The notes: a model not told the origin generated them from the sequence alone. A DNA stretch of 64,000 bases from Populus alba (GCF_005239225.2 NC_133298.1:2914001-2978000); one strand, 5' to 3'. Positions 35,801 to 48,912 are shown, numbered from the stretch's first letter. A program made the numbers and translations.

Positions 35801-38270
35801 ATTTTCTCTCCTTCTTGGAAGCCTCATATTGAAGCATTGAATCTTCTAGCTAGTGATCTTTCGAGGCTCTTTCTTTTCTTGATAGTTGTTGTGTTGGGAC
35901 AATATCGAGAACCAAAGAAAAAAGTATTAAATGAATAGAACGAATATTTTGTTTTTCTTTATGATTTACTCTTACTATTTTATTCAAAAGCTTTAAGAAG
36001 CTTATCATGACATCTTTTGATCGAGGGCATCTCATGGATTTACATATATATTTAGAGTTTCTTTCATATTAATAATTTATGATAAAATGAGCTGAAAATA
36101 TTTAAATTAAATATTAAGTTTGTTAAAAATAACTCAAATTGAGTTGAAATGATTTTAAATTAAAATTATGTTTGTTAAAAATAACTCAAATTATTTTTTA
36201 AAGAAGGAATGTAGTATAAGTTAGAATTCATAAGTTAGAAGTTAAGAGTTTCATATTTAGATTAAAGTAAGATCTTGATTTTATTATGGCTCTTCCTTGA
36301 GTCAAAAGTTTAAAAACAACTTAAAGTAATTTGTAAAAATCATATCTAATTAATACAACCTTTATGCTTGTTCTTTTTTTAATATCGTATAATTGTGTTA
36401 CAAAACACAAAAAATATTCCTTGTCCTAATTTTTGACTAGGAAGCGAGTAGGAATGTTACATTATAAATTTCTTTGATTAACTTAATTTCAATAATTTTA
36501 TCGCGCCTAAGGTAGCTAGGACTAATTAATTTCCATGTTTAGATTACTATATTCTGATTTAGAAATCTACAACATTCATTAAAAATCAAGAATTAAAAGA
36601 AATACAATTATATTGCTCATGAACTTCCCGAACAAATTTAATCTCCAGCATATATTAATTTTCAGATTCAAAATTAGAATCATAATAACAAGAATAATTT
36701 TAATAAAAATAAATAATAAAAAAATTACATATGATTTATTCAATCCCCAAATATCACTCAAATCCCAATTGAGTCCCCAAATAAAAAAAAAACTCTCTAT
36801 ATTAAATCCCCCGAAAAAAAAATATATCTAAATTGGGTTTAGACATTAGACATCACCCAATTAAACCTAGCCTTAAAACTCTAGCCTCCAATATTATAAA
36901 AAGAATAAGGACCTATTTGTCTTAAAATGACTTCATTTTTTTCATCAATTTTAAGTGGAAGGGATTTAATTCGGAATTTAGTTTAGGGACCCAGATGAGA
37001 ATCACATCATAGTTAGGGGACAAATATATCCATTTTCCCCAATGAAAGCATCTACTGCCATTAAAATAATTTCATTTGACTACTTTCGGAGCTGTCAATT
37101 TGCCAGGCATTAAATAATTTATAGATTGTTAAGGCCTCAAGGAGATTATATTTTAGGAGCAGTAGATAAAGAATAGGCCCATTCAAGGTTTTGAGCCAGC
37201 CCACGTGGCTCCATCGTCTTCCTTTGCCGACATGGGCATTTCTTAATTCCGGTGTGCTTCCGTGATGCAGCTCTGCTATTTATTACAGTTGACTCCCGAC
37301 GGATATTCTTGCTGGATAACTGAACCTGAGTGCGTAATTATTTGTAAGCCCTTGAGATTAATTATATTTTAGTTTGTAACTTTTTTATAATTTACTATAT
37401 AATAAGTTTTTTATTATAAAAAAAATGTGTTGTGCGTTCAATAATTGCCGCTCTAAGACAAAATAGATAAATATAAATGAGCATAAATACATTTAGATGT
37501 AGGAATAAAAATAAATGTTCTTAAGATAGTTTTGGAATAATTTCTATCATATTAAAACAGGAAAAGAATAAAAACATATCATCTTTATCTCTTCTATTTC
37601 AGTACAATAATTTAAAGTTATATTGTGCAAAAACTTCATGAGTTTTAAAAATAGTTCATGCTTAGCTTTTAATTCAATTCCATTTCACTTTAAGTATGGT
37701 CTAATTTTTGTTGTTACTTGGAATGAAACTTAGTTCGCACTCACTTGAGCCATCATCTTGTTCAGAATTAAATTTTATTTTTTAAAAACAAATTAAAACA
37801 ATATTATTTGAAATTTGATTTGGATTCCTTAGCAGGACAAGTTCAATAGTTAAGGTGTATTTTAAGATTGTAATAAAAATTGTTTTTTTAAAAAAAAATT
37901 ATTTGAAAATATATTAAAGTAATATTTTTATTTATTTTTAAAAATTATTTGATTATATTTTTGAAAAGATTTATTTGAAAATTATATATATATATATATA
38001 AAAATAAATCTTTTCAAAAATATATAATCCATTACAAAAACAAACATACTTTTAATATTCAACAATGATATTTAACTACTCAATCGAGACCAAATTTGCA
38101 ATCATAATCACAAAACTCTCCACAATAAAATAAAATAAAATAAAATAAAATATATATATATATATATATATATATTATTTGAGAAAAAAAAAATTCCATA
38201 CTTTATCAACAATCTAAAGACTTCTTATGGTCTTTGCCTTGCAGAGGTGGGTCTCCTTGTCTAACAAAGG
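35801..38270. other. AT-rich intergenic upstream of NPR3-like gene
   Basis: No gene seen. A short tandem duplication lies at about 36070-36200 (TTTGTTAAAAATAACTCAAATT occurs twice in part). SSRs: (AT)n at 37986-38000 and a (TAAAA)n followed by (AT)n tract at 38125-38175. A MITE-like AT-rich block spans about 37860-38050. Confidence 0.4.
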
Positions 38271-38325
38271 TGACGTCATTGTACACGTCAGCAAACCACA
38301 TCTCTCATTGATGACGATATATAAA
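38271..38325 (+). promoter_or_regulatory. TGACG (as-1-like) cluster next to a TATA box of the NPR3-like gene
   Basis: TGACGTCA at 38271-38278, CGTCA at 38286-38290 and TGACG at 38312-38316 lie directly before a TATA box (TATATAAA, 38318-38325). TGACG motifs bind TGA-type bZIP factors, which are the partners of NPR proteins and of salicylate-responsive promoters. The predicted leader to the ATG at 39253 is about 0.9 kb and could contain an intron; this is inference. Confidence 0.6.
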
Positions 38326-39252
38326 CTGTCACTAAAACGACTTCACGTTCAATTAGTCACGGTGTCATTTTATTTCTCCAAACAAAAAAAAAAAAAGTAA
38401 AACAAAAAAAAGACAATCCTTTCTCTCTCTAGAAAAACAGTAACTTTGAAAGCGAGAAATGAAGTTTCGGTTGTTATCACATCACGTTAGGCACGTGCCC
38501 ATGATTTTCTTTAACGTTTAGTACCCCTTTTTGTTACCTGGGTCTTCAGTTCTTGAATTCACAAAAAGCACTGTCTTGGTTTGTTGGTGTCTGGGTTTTG
38601 TTTGGTTTGATTGGTCTCAAGTTAGTAGCTTTCTTGGTTAATAATCTTTTGTGTTTCTAAGATTAAGAATCTTAGATAGATCTGATAATAACCTTTAAGG
38701 CTTTTTACTGTTTCTTTATCTAGGTTCTTGAGAGCACTTCACATTTTTTGTTTACTAAAATAATTAGTTTTTGGTGTTGTTTTTTTATGTATAGTATGTT
38801 GACTTGGTGGTCTTGGAAATTCAAGCAAGAAAGTTCTTAGTTATGGCATATTGAAGTTTTTTTTTTTAAAAGATAAAGTAATGTTTTTGACTTCCTGATA
38901 GCTAAAATTTGATATTGCAATATAAAGTTTGTCTTTTTTTCATTTTAATTAATTTACACTATGATTTTGAATTTGTTTTAGCTGTATGATTATTCCGGTA
39001 AAACCCTTTTTGTGTTCAGCTATATAAGAATTTTTTTTTTTTTTGCTTTTGCTTTTAGGTGTCCTTGATGCCGATTTCTTTCTTCTGTGTCTCTTGTAAG
39101 TTTAGGGTTTGGATATGAGCAATAAATAGCATCATTAGTTGAAAAGTAAGGTAGCTTATGGTATTTGTTTTTTAATGCTATGATTCGATAGAGAAACTAT
39201 GGATCATAGGTTCAATCTTAATAATTTATAGAGTAAGTTCGCTGGTGGATTA

Positions 39253-42200
39253 ATGGCTAATTTCTCTGAGCCATCGTCATCTCTGAGCTATACTTCATCT
39301 TCTCATTTATCAAATGGCTCAATTAGTCACAACATATCCTCCTCAGGTGCTGAGGCAGGAACTAGTCTTGAGGTGATTAGTCTAAACAAGCTGAGCTCTA
39401 ATTTGGAGCAGCTATTAATTGACTCCACTTGTGATTATAGTGATGCTGATATTGTTGTTGAGGGTACCGCTATTGGCGTTCACCGATGTATTTTAGGTGC
39501 TAGGAGTAAGTTTTTCCACGAGTTGTTTAGGAGAGAAAAGGGATCTTCAGAGAAAGAAGGAAAACCAAAGTATTGCATGAGTGATTTGTTACCTTGTGGA
39601 AAGGTTGGATATGAAGCCTTCCTAATTTTCTTGAGCTATTTGTATACTGGAAAACTCAAGCCATCTCCAATGGAAGTCTCAACATGTGTTGACAATGTAT
39701 GTGCCCATGATGCGTGTAGACCTGCAATTAATTTTGCAGTAGAATTGATGTATGCATCATCCATATTTCAAGTACCAGAGCTGGTTTCACTTTTCCAGGT
39801 TAGTTTATTTTATTGCACTGTGATGCATAATTTTTTATTCATTATGTATGATGTTTGTATTCTTGATGTGGTGTGATGGTGCTCTTCTAGCCTGTACTGA
39901 TTCTGTTATTTGCTTGTGGTGGAATTGCTCTTGTCCTGCAGTTGCTTAGTAATTGTGAACTTATGCTTACAAGAACTTGCCCACGCTTGCTATTTTTGCT
40001 AATATAGTTGGTAAATCTTGAGAATTGGGATCCAACTTGTTTTACTTTGTTCGCCCATGGTGCAAATATATCAAATGATTCGTTTCTAGCAGTGCAGGTG
40101 TGATCTGATAATATTAATCCATTTGATTTATATGCTGAACCAACCCTGTGAATGCCAATACTTAAGCCTAATTAATAACTTGGGGATAGTTGCTTTTCCT
40201 GCTATTTTCCTGTACTATTTCCTCTTGGAGTCTGGTTTTCAGTAAATAAATAAAATGCCATTTTTGTTAGAGTAAACTAACAAGAATAACTTAACAAGAA
40301 AAAATAGGTTTGGGCCCTTCTATTTATTTTCAAAACTGTCCTTTGAGCTCTATAAGAAACAGAAGAAAATTATAACGGTGTGAAGCTGTATGTTTTTGCA
40401 GAGACGCCTTCAGAACTTTGTTGGGAAAGCTCTTGTGGAAGATATGATTCCAATCCTTGTGGTTGCCTTCCATTGCCAATTAAGTCAGCTTGTCACGCAA
40501 TGTGTTGATAGAATAGCACGGTCTGATCTTGACAACATCTCTATAGAGAAGGAGCTCCCCCATGATGTTGCAGTTGAAATTAAACTGCTCCGGCGCAAGT
40601 CTATTTCTGATGAAGAAAACACCACAGAGGCTGTGGATGCCCTGCGTGAAAAGAGAATCAAGAGGATACACATGGCATTAGACTCAGATGATGTTGAACT
40701 TGTGAAACTTCTCCTGACTGAATCTGATATAACCTTAGATGATGCTAACGCTCTCCATTATGCTGCATCATACTGTGATCTCAAGGTCGTGTCTGAGGTG
40801 CTTAGCCTCGGTCTTGCTGATGTCAATCTTAGAAATTCACGAGGTTACACGGTTCTTCACATTGCTGCAATGCGAAAAGAACCATCAGTGATAGTTTCAA
40901 TGCTGGCAAAAGGAGCATCTGCTTTGGACTTGACATCAGATGGGCAAAGTGCTGTTAGTATTTGTCGAAGGTTGACAAGGCCAAAAGACTATCATGCTAA
41001 AACAGAGCAAGGGCAGGAAGCAAACAAGGACAGGTTATGCATTGATATCTTAGAGAGGGAAATGAGAAGGAATCCAATGGCTGGGAGTGCCTCCATCACT
41101 TCCCATACAATGGTTGATGATCTGCACATGAAGCTGCTATACCTGGAGAACAGAGGTATATTATTCTGCACATGATAATTTTGGATCAAATCACTAGTCT
41201 TTTTGCTGAAGCCAGTACATGGTTTGTATGCACTTTCAGCTCTATGGGACTGGATTTTGCTTTTGGATTGCATTTGGGGTTAATCTGCATAATTTTGTTC
41301 CAGTTTATATTTAACTTGCTTTTTTACCTGAGAATTTCAAGATTAATACACCAATAGCTGAAGTTTTTGGTTATTTTCTTGAAATCTCTTTCTTGCACAT
41401 AAAGAGAAGTCCAGGAATGACGTTTTCAATATTCTGTTGAGATACGTGGATATTAACAGTACTGATCTTCTTGCTGCTTTATTCGGGCTTTAAGTGGTTT
41501 GGGTGCTGGGGATGCCCTGCTAGTTATTCTGTCTGCTCGTCCAAAGAGGAGCTTTTAAGCTCCCCTATCTAGTTTCCTAATATACCATTCAGTCTTAATG
41601 AAAAATAGAGATTTTCTCATTTGCATTTGATGCCCACAAAGGTGAAGGCATCCTATTGATATATGGCTTTAGCGCCTTTTGTTCAATTATGATCTTGATT
41701 GATTTAAATGGATATCTATCATGGCTTGTACTTAAATGTATGATCAAGTGTTGTGGTGTACATCACAGTGGCATTTGCAAGATTATTTTTCCCTAGTGAA
41801 GCCAAGCTAGCCATGGACATTGCACATGCTGCAACAACACCAGAATTTGCTGGTCTTGCTGCATCAAAAGGTTCTAACGGGAATTTGAGGGAGGTTGACC
41901 TAAATGAGACACCGATAATGCAGAACAAAAGACTTCGTTCTAGGATGGAAGCCCTTATGAAAACAGGTACGTGGAAGCTATGAATCCTTCTGTTTCAGTA
42001 ACCAACATCAGGACATATGTTACAATGTATTATCATTACGCAAGTCCTAAAATATTGTAATCTGATTGAATCAATTGAAACCAAGAAATTGCAGAATTGA
42101 GCAAATCAAATATCACTTGTGGCTTAGAAAATACAAACTATTTAGTTTTTGCAATTATTCTCATATTAGCTGTGTTTGTCATGATGGCAGTTGAAATGGG

Positions 42201-42453
42201 CCGACGATACTTCCCCAGTTGCTCTGAAGTGCTCGATAAGTTCATGGAGGATGACCTTCCTGATTTGTTTTACCTTGAAAAGGGTACCCCAGATGAACAA
42301 AGAATCAAGAGGACACGTTTCATGGAGCTTAAAGAGGATGTTCAAAGGGCATTTACCAAGGACAAGGCTGAGATTAAACGCACTGGTTTGTCTTCCTCGT
42401 CATCCTCGTCTTCTCTAAAAGATGGTATGAGTAACAAACTCAGGAAATTATGA
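39253..42453 (+). CDS. NPR3: NPR3/NPR4-type salicylic-acid co-receptor
   Basis: Four exons join in frame: 39253-39798, 40402-41155, 41769-41966 and 42191-42453, giving 586 aa with GT/AG borders. Order: N-terminal Ser-rich LSYTSSSHLSNGS; BTB/POZ domain at about 45-190 (SDADIVVEG, HRCILGARSKFF, with VDNVCAHDACRPA near its end); ankyrin repeats at about 260-370 (ADVNLRNSRGYTVLHIAAM); NPR1-like C-terminal domain from about 380. The Arg ending exon 2 (LYLENR, Arg433) aligns with the salicylate-binding Arg of NPR proteins. VDLNETP in exon 3 is the EAR-like repression motif known from NPR3/NPR4 and absent from NPR1. The Ser-rich tail SSSSSSSS also fits this clade. These proteins bind TGA factors and repress defence genes until salicylate rises. 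The gene appears intact. Confidence 0.93.
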
Positions 42454-43206
42454 GGGCATGCAAGTATGCCTCTGATAAGCCTTATAATTGATACAAAGTT
42501 TATAGTTAAAGATTTTGATCTTCTTCCCTGTACAATTTTAACCAAAGAGCAAACTAGCTCTGGAAGCTCCTTATGCCTACGTAATACTAAGCCCTTGAAA
42601 GCTTCTTTTTTTTCCTTCCCGAAAGCTCATAGAAAATGTTCTCTAATCACAATCGAAAAACAATAATTATAGAAATTTGCAACTGATTTATTCAGATTCG
42701 AAATTCTCTTCGTCTGGTTCATGTTTCCATAACATGTCTGATCTGTTCTGTTGGAATTTGGAATACAAATTGCGCCATGGTTTTCTGGTCTCCAGAAGGT
42801 AACAAAAATTGTGAACATTCTGAGAACCTTTATTTGTCAACTATCTTCTTCTTTGTTTGTTCTCATATCATAGGCATGTCATTGGTTTGCCTGTACCGCC
42901 GGTAAAAGCAGTAAAGAATCCAAAACCTTGGCGCTTTGATAAAAGAAAAGGCAGCACTGAACGCTTGTTTAGAACCAATATATTCCATTGAAGTGAAAAT
43001 ATTCGATATCTGAGTACATAAATTTCTTGGAAAGCAGGATACCACTAAATGTGGAGTAAAGCAAGAATAATGGGCTTTGTAGTGAGAGCAAGATAAAAGG
43101 AGATGAATGAAAGTATTGACTATTGGAATTTCTGCTTTCAACAAAATGAGCTGCCTTTTCCCTTTCTTTTTATCATATCTTTGAAGGAGATATGTTTTGT
43201 GCTAGT
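42454..43206. other. NPR3 3' flank
   Basis: 3' UTR and downstream DNA without a supported frame. The part at about 42850-43130 is the source of half of the chimeric copy at 47548-47915. Confidence 0.5.
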
Positions 43207-43386
43207 GTGTTTGGTAACGTGATTTGTGTTTTTTAAGAATTTTGAATTTTTTTTATTTTAAATTATTTTTTGTATTTTTAAATCGTTTTGATTTGCTGAT
43301 ATTAAAAAAAATAAAAAAAATATTATTAATATATTTTCAACAAAAAATACTTTAAAAAAAGCAACATTTATCATGGTCTCAAACAC
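43207..43386. mobile_element. AT-rich MITE with GTGTTTGG/CAAACAC ends
   Basis: About 180 bp starts GTGTTTGGTAACGTGATTTG and ends TCTCAAACAC. The interior is AT-rich with TCGTTTTGATTTGCTGATAT, the pattern of a very common miniature element in poplar-like genomes. Related copies are at 46437-46618 and 18670-18800. Target-site duplications could not be fixed because the flanks are simple. Confidence 0.6.
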
Positions 43387-43449
43387 TTCTTTGCTTACTA
43401 GATTGTTGGCCTATCAAGTATTTGGACTTGGCTAATGTTTTTCTAGTAG

Positions 43450-45600
43450 AAAAAAAAAAATTTAATCATGTCGAGGTTGACCTGGTGTGATCCTCAACTG
43501 ACAAATCTAAAGGTAACCTGGACAATCAGTAAAAATATAGTTAAACTTAAAAAAACAGAAAAATAAATTTTTTTTAAAAATATTAAGATGACAATATATT
43601 AGATCGATTTGGGTTAACCTTTTAAATATGTAACCCAAGTCATGAGATTATAAGAACCCTATAAAAAGCAAATTGAAACAAATCTGAAGCTTAATTTCCA
43701 ATCAATTCAATATTGAAGGATGAAATTGAAAAAAAAAATCCATGAAAAAAGGGGGAAAAAGACTTGAATTAACATGGGTTAACCTATTAAACTCATGATC
43801 TGGGTTATGAGGTTGAAATAACCCTATAGAAAATAAATCAGGATAAATTATGAAGCATAGTTCTTAATATATCCAATGTTGAAGAATGAAATTGAAATAA
43901 CAAAATCAACGAAAAAAAACACAAAAAAATAATTTAGGTTAACCGGTCAAACTCGTAACCTGGATCATGAGACCGAGATAACCTCATAGAAAGCAAACTA
44001 AAAAAGTAACTCGAGTTAACCCCTCAAACCCGTGACCTGAGTTATAAGATTAAGATAACTCCTTAGAAAATAAATCAAAATAAATTATGAAACTCAATTC
44101 TCAATCAATTTATTATTGAATGATAAAATAAAATAAAAACAATTTAAAAAGGAAAACAATAAAATGACTCGGGTTAATCTACAAAACTTATTACTTAGGT
44201 CATGAGACCAGGATAATCTCATAAAAAGTAAACTGAAATAAATCATGAAGTATGATTCTCAATTAACTAGATATTAAAGGATGAATTGAGAGAGAAAAAT
44301 TCAATTAAAAAAAATGAGTCAACTGGGTTAAGTTGTCAAGCCTATGACCTGAGTTATGAAACTAAGATAATCATATAAAAAGTAAATTGAAATAAATCAT
44401 GAAGTCTGATTTAAAAAAAAATGTTAAAGAATTAAATTTAAAAAAAAAATCATTATAATAATTATTAATGTTTGTTGAGATAGTACATAATAAAATCACC
44501 ACCTCCTTTATTTTTTTTTTAGCTCGATATATAATTGAATATGCCTTTCTGACATTAACATAAAAAAAAAAAAAAGTGAATTGGCAAGGGAATATTTCAT
44601 TGGCCAAATAATCTCTCATTATATAGGTGGCTTGCACCAAACTTAGAGGTGATTTATATTTTTCCTAAAATAAAAAATAAATGTTTAGGCAACAAGAGTA
44701 TTTTTAAAGATGTAAGAAAAGTTTAAGATTGGGTTATTGATTTGACTAAGTTAAAAAAAAACTCAATTAATTTAATAATATAATTAAAAAAGATATTCAT
44801 AGTAAATAAAGCTAACAAAAAAAGATTTGACAATAATTAACTATAAAAAAATAAATTGTTAATATCATACTTTGGTGGAGAACAAAGAAAAGCTCGTTGG
44901 AGACTCATTGTTGATCCGTTGTTTGACATCGTCCTCACCACCAAAATGAGCTCCTTGAGATAGTTTTAATGTCATTATAAAAGACTGCACAAGGACACCA
45001 AAAATAGTTGCATGCATCGTCAAAGCAACGACCCGGAAAGCAAACCAAACAAAATATCATGAAGTGAGCATCTCATTCTTATATTTAATCAATTAATTTA
45101 ATTTAATTCAAAACAATTTTTTTTAAAAAAAAGATAAATTTAACAAATAACAATAACTCAAAAGACTCGAGATAACATAAGTTATTTTCAAAATTAAAGA
45201 AAAAATCTTATAGAAAAACAAATAAAAAAATAATGGATTCTAATCTCATATTAAATAAAAGTTGAAGGATGAAATTGAGAAAAACATAAGCTTAAAAAAA
45301 AAAAAAGCAAACCCTGATGAATCTCCTAAACTCGCAACCCATTAGATTCTAGACTCGAGCGAAATCAAGAAGCTGAATTCTCAACCAATTTAATGTTGAA
45401 TGATGAAATTGAAAAATAAATATCAATTTAAAAAAATTACCAAGGTAAAAAAATAACAATCAAAAGAATGAAGATTAGATTTTATAAGAAAAAATACAGA
45501 GGATGAAATTGTAAAAGAAATATAATTTTAAAAACTATCTCAAATAAAACAACTAGCAATCAAAATAATATGGACCAAATCCATAGATGAAAAAATTAAA
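43450..45600. repeat. Degenerate satellite-like tandem array, ~155-165 bp unit
   Basis: A unit with GTTAACC, a CATGAGA block, ATAACCYYATAGAAAG and TGAAGCTYAATTCTYAAT followed by GAAGGATGAAATTGA recurs about six times from 43450 to 44420. The CATGAGA block starts near 43640, 43808, 43965, 44040, 44199 and 44350; one unit is only about 75 bp. After a break (44430-45010) more decayed units continue to about 45560. Low identity between units suggests an old array. Confidence 0.75.
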
Positions 45601-47547
45601 GGTGCGTGAAACTAAAAATATTTCAATTTTATAAATTATTTGAAATAAAACAAATGATAATAAAAAGAATAGAGATCAAATCTGAAGGAAAAATAAATTG
45701 AAGGGTTGCTTTGAGAACTTAAAGGATTAAACACAAAAATTAGGAGGAGAGAGAAAAAACCGAAGGTCGATGAGCCACACGAGCCGCTTAATGATGGAGG
45801 AGTTATCAAGACAATTAAAATGCCACCTTGAAAGCTATTATTTGGCCGCCAAACAAACACTCACGCATTATTTGAGTATCACGAGCACACTCCACTTGTC
45901 AACGAGTGCTCATGCCAATTAGTTTTGTTTTTTTAAATAATATTTTATATTTATTAAATTATCAAATTATACCTAGTCAATTTTGTTATAACAAAAAAAA
46001 AAAACTAGGATGAAATTATAGAGAAGCCTTTGTGCTCTGGCTAAAGAGATTTCATTTTTAAGAGTAATCTAATTATTTTAGTGTGTTTTAAAAGGTGAAA
46101 TTTCGAAGGAAAAAAAGCTTTTAGATGCTAGTTAAATAAATTTTATTTTTAAAAATAATTTAATTATTTAATTATACTATAAAAATATAAAAAAATAGAG
46201 TTGTTTCTGATCAATATGATATTTACTCATGGATCTTGCAAAAACAATCTTGTTATAATAGCAAGTTTATTGGTTTTTTCTAAGAAGTTTAAATTATATC
46301 GTTTCAATCTGCAATGCAATAAATATGAGTGTGCACAATGAAAGACTAAGCATTATTATTTTGTTTTTAATTTTAATTTAAAAAAAAATGCCCTAACACT
46401 ATGTAAAGCTATAGAAATTCGAAATAGCCTACAAGGGTGTTTGATAATAAACTTTTATGAAATTACTTTTTAATTGTAAAATACATAAAAATAATTTTTT
46501 TTTATTTTTATCTTCAACACATAAAAATTATAAAAAAAATATTTTTTTATATATCAATTTAATTATTTTTCTAATATAAAATAATTTAAAAAAATATTTT
46601 TAAAAGCAACTTAAACCCACAGAAAAAACACTGCCTCCATTGCCCGGTTGGTTTGCCATAGGTGGTCCTATCTATCATCTAGGTTCAGTGCTGGTATTGA
46701 CGACACCCAACAATTAATGAACGACATGACAGCTATTGTGAAAGGTGCCCCCGTTTAAGCTGAAACCCTTTTTTTTTACTAGATAGTATGCCTGCTGTTT
46801 GCCAACTTGCTACTGGTTTTTTTTACTTAATTATTTTTTTTAATTTTATAATAATTAAAATAATATCAGGAAAACCCTGCAAATGATAGAAAAATTTTAA
46901 AATATATTTGATATTGATATTGTGATAATGATTATTTTTTAAAATATTTTTTATTTAAATATATATATATTTTTTAAAAAATATTTTTGATATTAGTACA
47001 TCAAAATGATTTAAAAATACTAAAAAAAAATACTTTTATCATACAAAAGTAAACGGACTATAAGTCTCTTTCAATCCTTGTATTAACTTTAACATCTTAC
47101 AATATTTAATTAAATCTTAAAATACAAGTAAATGTGGAGGAGTATATTTGATTCGCTATGAAGATTTTTGAAGCTGTAATAACTATAGACTTGTTTATAA
47201 AATAAATTTCAGTCTTACATTAACCGTTTTGTCACCATAAGTATTTCAAAGATTATAAATAATTATAAACATCAAAATCACCTAAAAATATATTTAAAAA
47301 AAATATTTTATAAAAATATAAATTAATTTTGGAGAGTTAAAAAGAAAAATAGGGACATGCATGCTAGGCCCGGTGATGAAACGTCTAGGCCATCGAGTTA
47401 GCCCATAAGTGCATGTTCTTTTTTTCGCCAACGGATCATCCACTATCACAATTTTGATGGCCAGAGAAAAATTAGGAATTGCTCATTTTTTGTAAATAAA
47501 AAAACTCATTTTCTTTCATTATTTTTCATCTCAAATACCTCAATATC
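45601..47547. other. Intergenic, AT-rich with MITE copies
   Basis: No gene seen. 46437-46618 (GGTGTTTGATAATA to TTAAACCCAC) matches the MITE design at 43207; 46900-47050 is a further AT-rich block with TTAGTACATCAAAATGATTT, the conserved core of the same family. Confidence 0.4.
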
Positions 47548-47915
47548 CATTCAAATCACTAGCCTTTTTTGCTGAATCCAGGACATCGTTGATACGCTGC
47601 TATACCTGGAGAATAGAGAAATATTATTCTGCACATGATAATTTTGAATCAAATCACTAGTTTTTTTGCTAAGCCAGTACATCGTTCTTTTTCAGCTCTA
47701 TGGGACTGTTTCTTTTTCAACCATTCTCTTCTTTGTTTGTACTGAACGCTTGTTTAGAACCCATATATTCCATTGAAGTGAAAATATTCGATATGTGAGT
47801 AAATAAATTTCTTGGAAAGCAGGATGCCCACTAATTGTGGAGTGAAGCAAGAACAATGGACCGTGCAGTCATGGCAAGATAAGGAGAGGAATCATAGCAT
47901 TGACTAAGATATAAG
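47548..47915 (+). other. Chimeric fragment copied from the NPR3 locus
   Basis: Two non-adjacent pieces of the NPR3-like locus are joined here. 47595-47710 matches 41131-41253 (end of exon 2 and start of intron 2, including CTATACCTGGAGAA). 47740-47915 matches about 42945-43130 in the 3' flank (CTGAACGCTTGTTTAGAACC, then TATTCCATTGAAGTGAAAAT). A second partial copy of the first piece precedes it at 47548-47594. The 1.7 kb between the source pieces is absent. It is non-coding debris from a duplication followed by deletion. Confidence 0.85.
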
Positions 47916-48170
47916 GAGCTCATCAACTATGAATATTGTGCTTTGTCTTGGAAAAAACAAAAAACTATGAATGTTGAGTTTCGGTCCACAGCAAACAAGG
48001 GACGAACACACTGTTTCATCCCATTCATACAGGACAGGACGACCGTGAGTATCTATGCAACCAAATCATCTGCTGAAGCCTGAACGTCAAGTCAATGGTT
48101 AAAAGTCCAATGATGGATGGCTTTAGAGCAGACCAGCCAGTTCCAAAAACTCCATTAACCTTTTGAGCTC

Positions 48171-48485
48171 TTATGGCAGAGGTGTAAACTGGATTGACAG
48201 GCCCATGGGCAGAACAAGCTTGCAAATATGGGCACCGCCTGGCACGGTCAAAAAGTTCTTACCCGGCTGGGCTACTGCTCGATAGTAAGAGAGCAAACAC
48301 GACACATGTATTAATGACACAATAAATATGAATAGGGTTAGCGCATAGCACAACCACGTTACACCTCCAAGATGGAATTGACCACAGACACTTGCACTGC
48401 TACAGTTGTGTAGCACCAGCCGCCCTCGACAACCGTGTATTAGACAAAACCTTATCCTTGGTCTCTTGTTGGCAAAAGCATTCAA
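48171..48485 (-). CDS. Unknown ORF with one membrane segment (104 aa), possibly decayed
   Basis: The frame reads MNAFANKRPRIRFCLIHGCR, then a Cys-containing stretch, then a hydrophobic segment WLCYALTLFIFIVSLIHVSC at about 44-63. Its upstream half recurs inverted at 54866-55020 with stop codons, so that copy is dead. Right after this frame another frame continues as ACSAHGPVNPVYTSAI to 48025, which may mean a frameshift or an intron. No family was recognised; whether it is a gene is uncertain. Confidence 0.3.
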   Translation of the reverse strand: MNAFANKRPRIRFCLIHGCRGRLVLHNCSSASVCGQFHLGGVTWLCYALTLFIFIVSLIHVSCLLSYYRAVAQPGKNFLTVPGGAHICKLVLPMGLSIQFTPLP

Positions 48486-48554
48486 TATAGACGGCTGACT
48501 TGAAAAAAAAATCAGGTTTTGTCATCTCAGATCTGCAAGTTGGACATACTAGTG

Positions 48555-48772
48555 CATGCATTAATTAATGGCTGCCATCTCAGATCTGCAAGTTGGACAA
48601 CAAGAAGCAACATGGTATTGTGAGCAACAGAGAACACGAGATGGATGATTCATAGAGAAATTTGTTAAGAACTACAGCAAACAGAAAAAACGCTCAGCGA
48701 TTAGATCCGTGGGTAATGAATGGATGGGGATCAATTTGACTGAAACAATACATATAAACTGTACACAATTTA
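48555..48772 (+). repeat. Direct repeat A1 (partner at 49530-49739)
   Basis: About 215 bp from TAATTAATGGCTGCCA to TGTACACAATTTAA recurs at 49530-49739 with about 90 percent identity by eye, including GATTAGATCCGTGGGTAATG in both. The two copies flank the peptide gene. The second copy abuts the 3' end of the mTERF fragment, so the repeat is probably mTERF 3' flank. Confidence 0.85.
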
Positions 48773-48828
48773 ATACTTTTTTTAATATTTTTTAATATTA
48801 CGAAACTCTAAAATATCTAACACGACAT

Positions 48829-48839
48829 CTATAAAAAAG
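48829..48839 (+). promoter_or_regulatory. TATA box of peptide gene copy 1, followed by a GA-repeat leader
   Basis: CTATAAAAAAG lies 74 bp before the ATG at 48913. Between them is a (GA)n run of about 27 bp (48872-48898). The matching site of copy 2 reads CCATAAAAAAG. Confidence 0.55.
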
Positions 48840-48912
48840 AAATGCGGGGAGAGGGGTCACAAAGCAAACATAGAGAGAGAGAGAGAGAGAGAGAGAGATT
48901 GAGCTAAGGACA

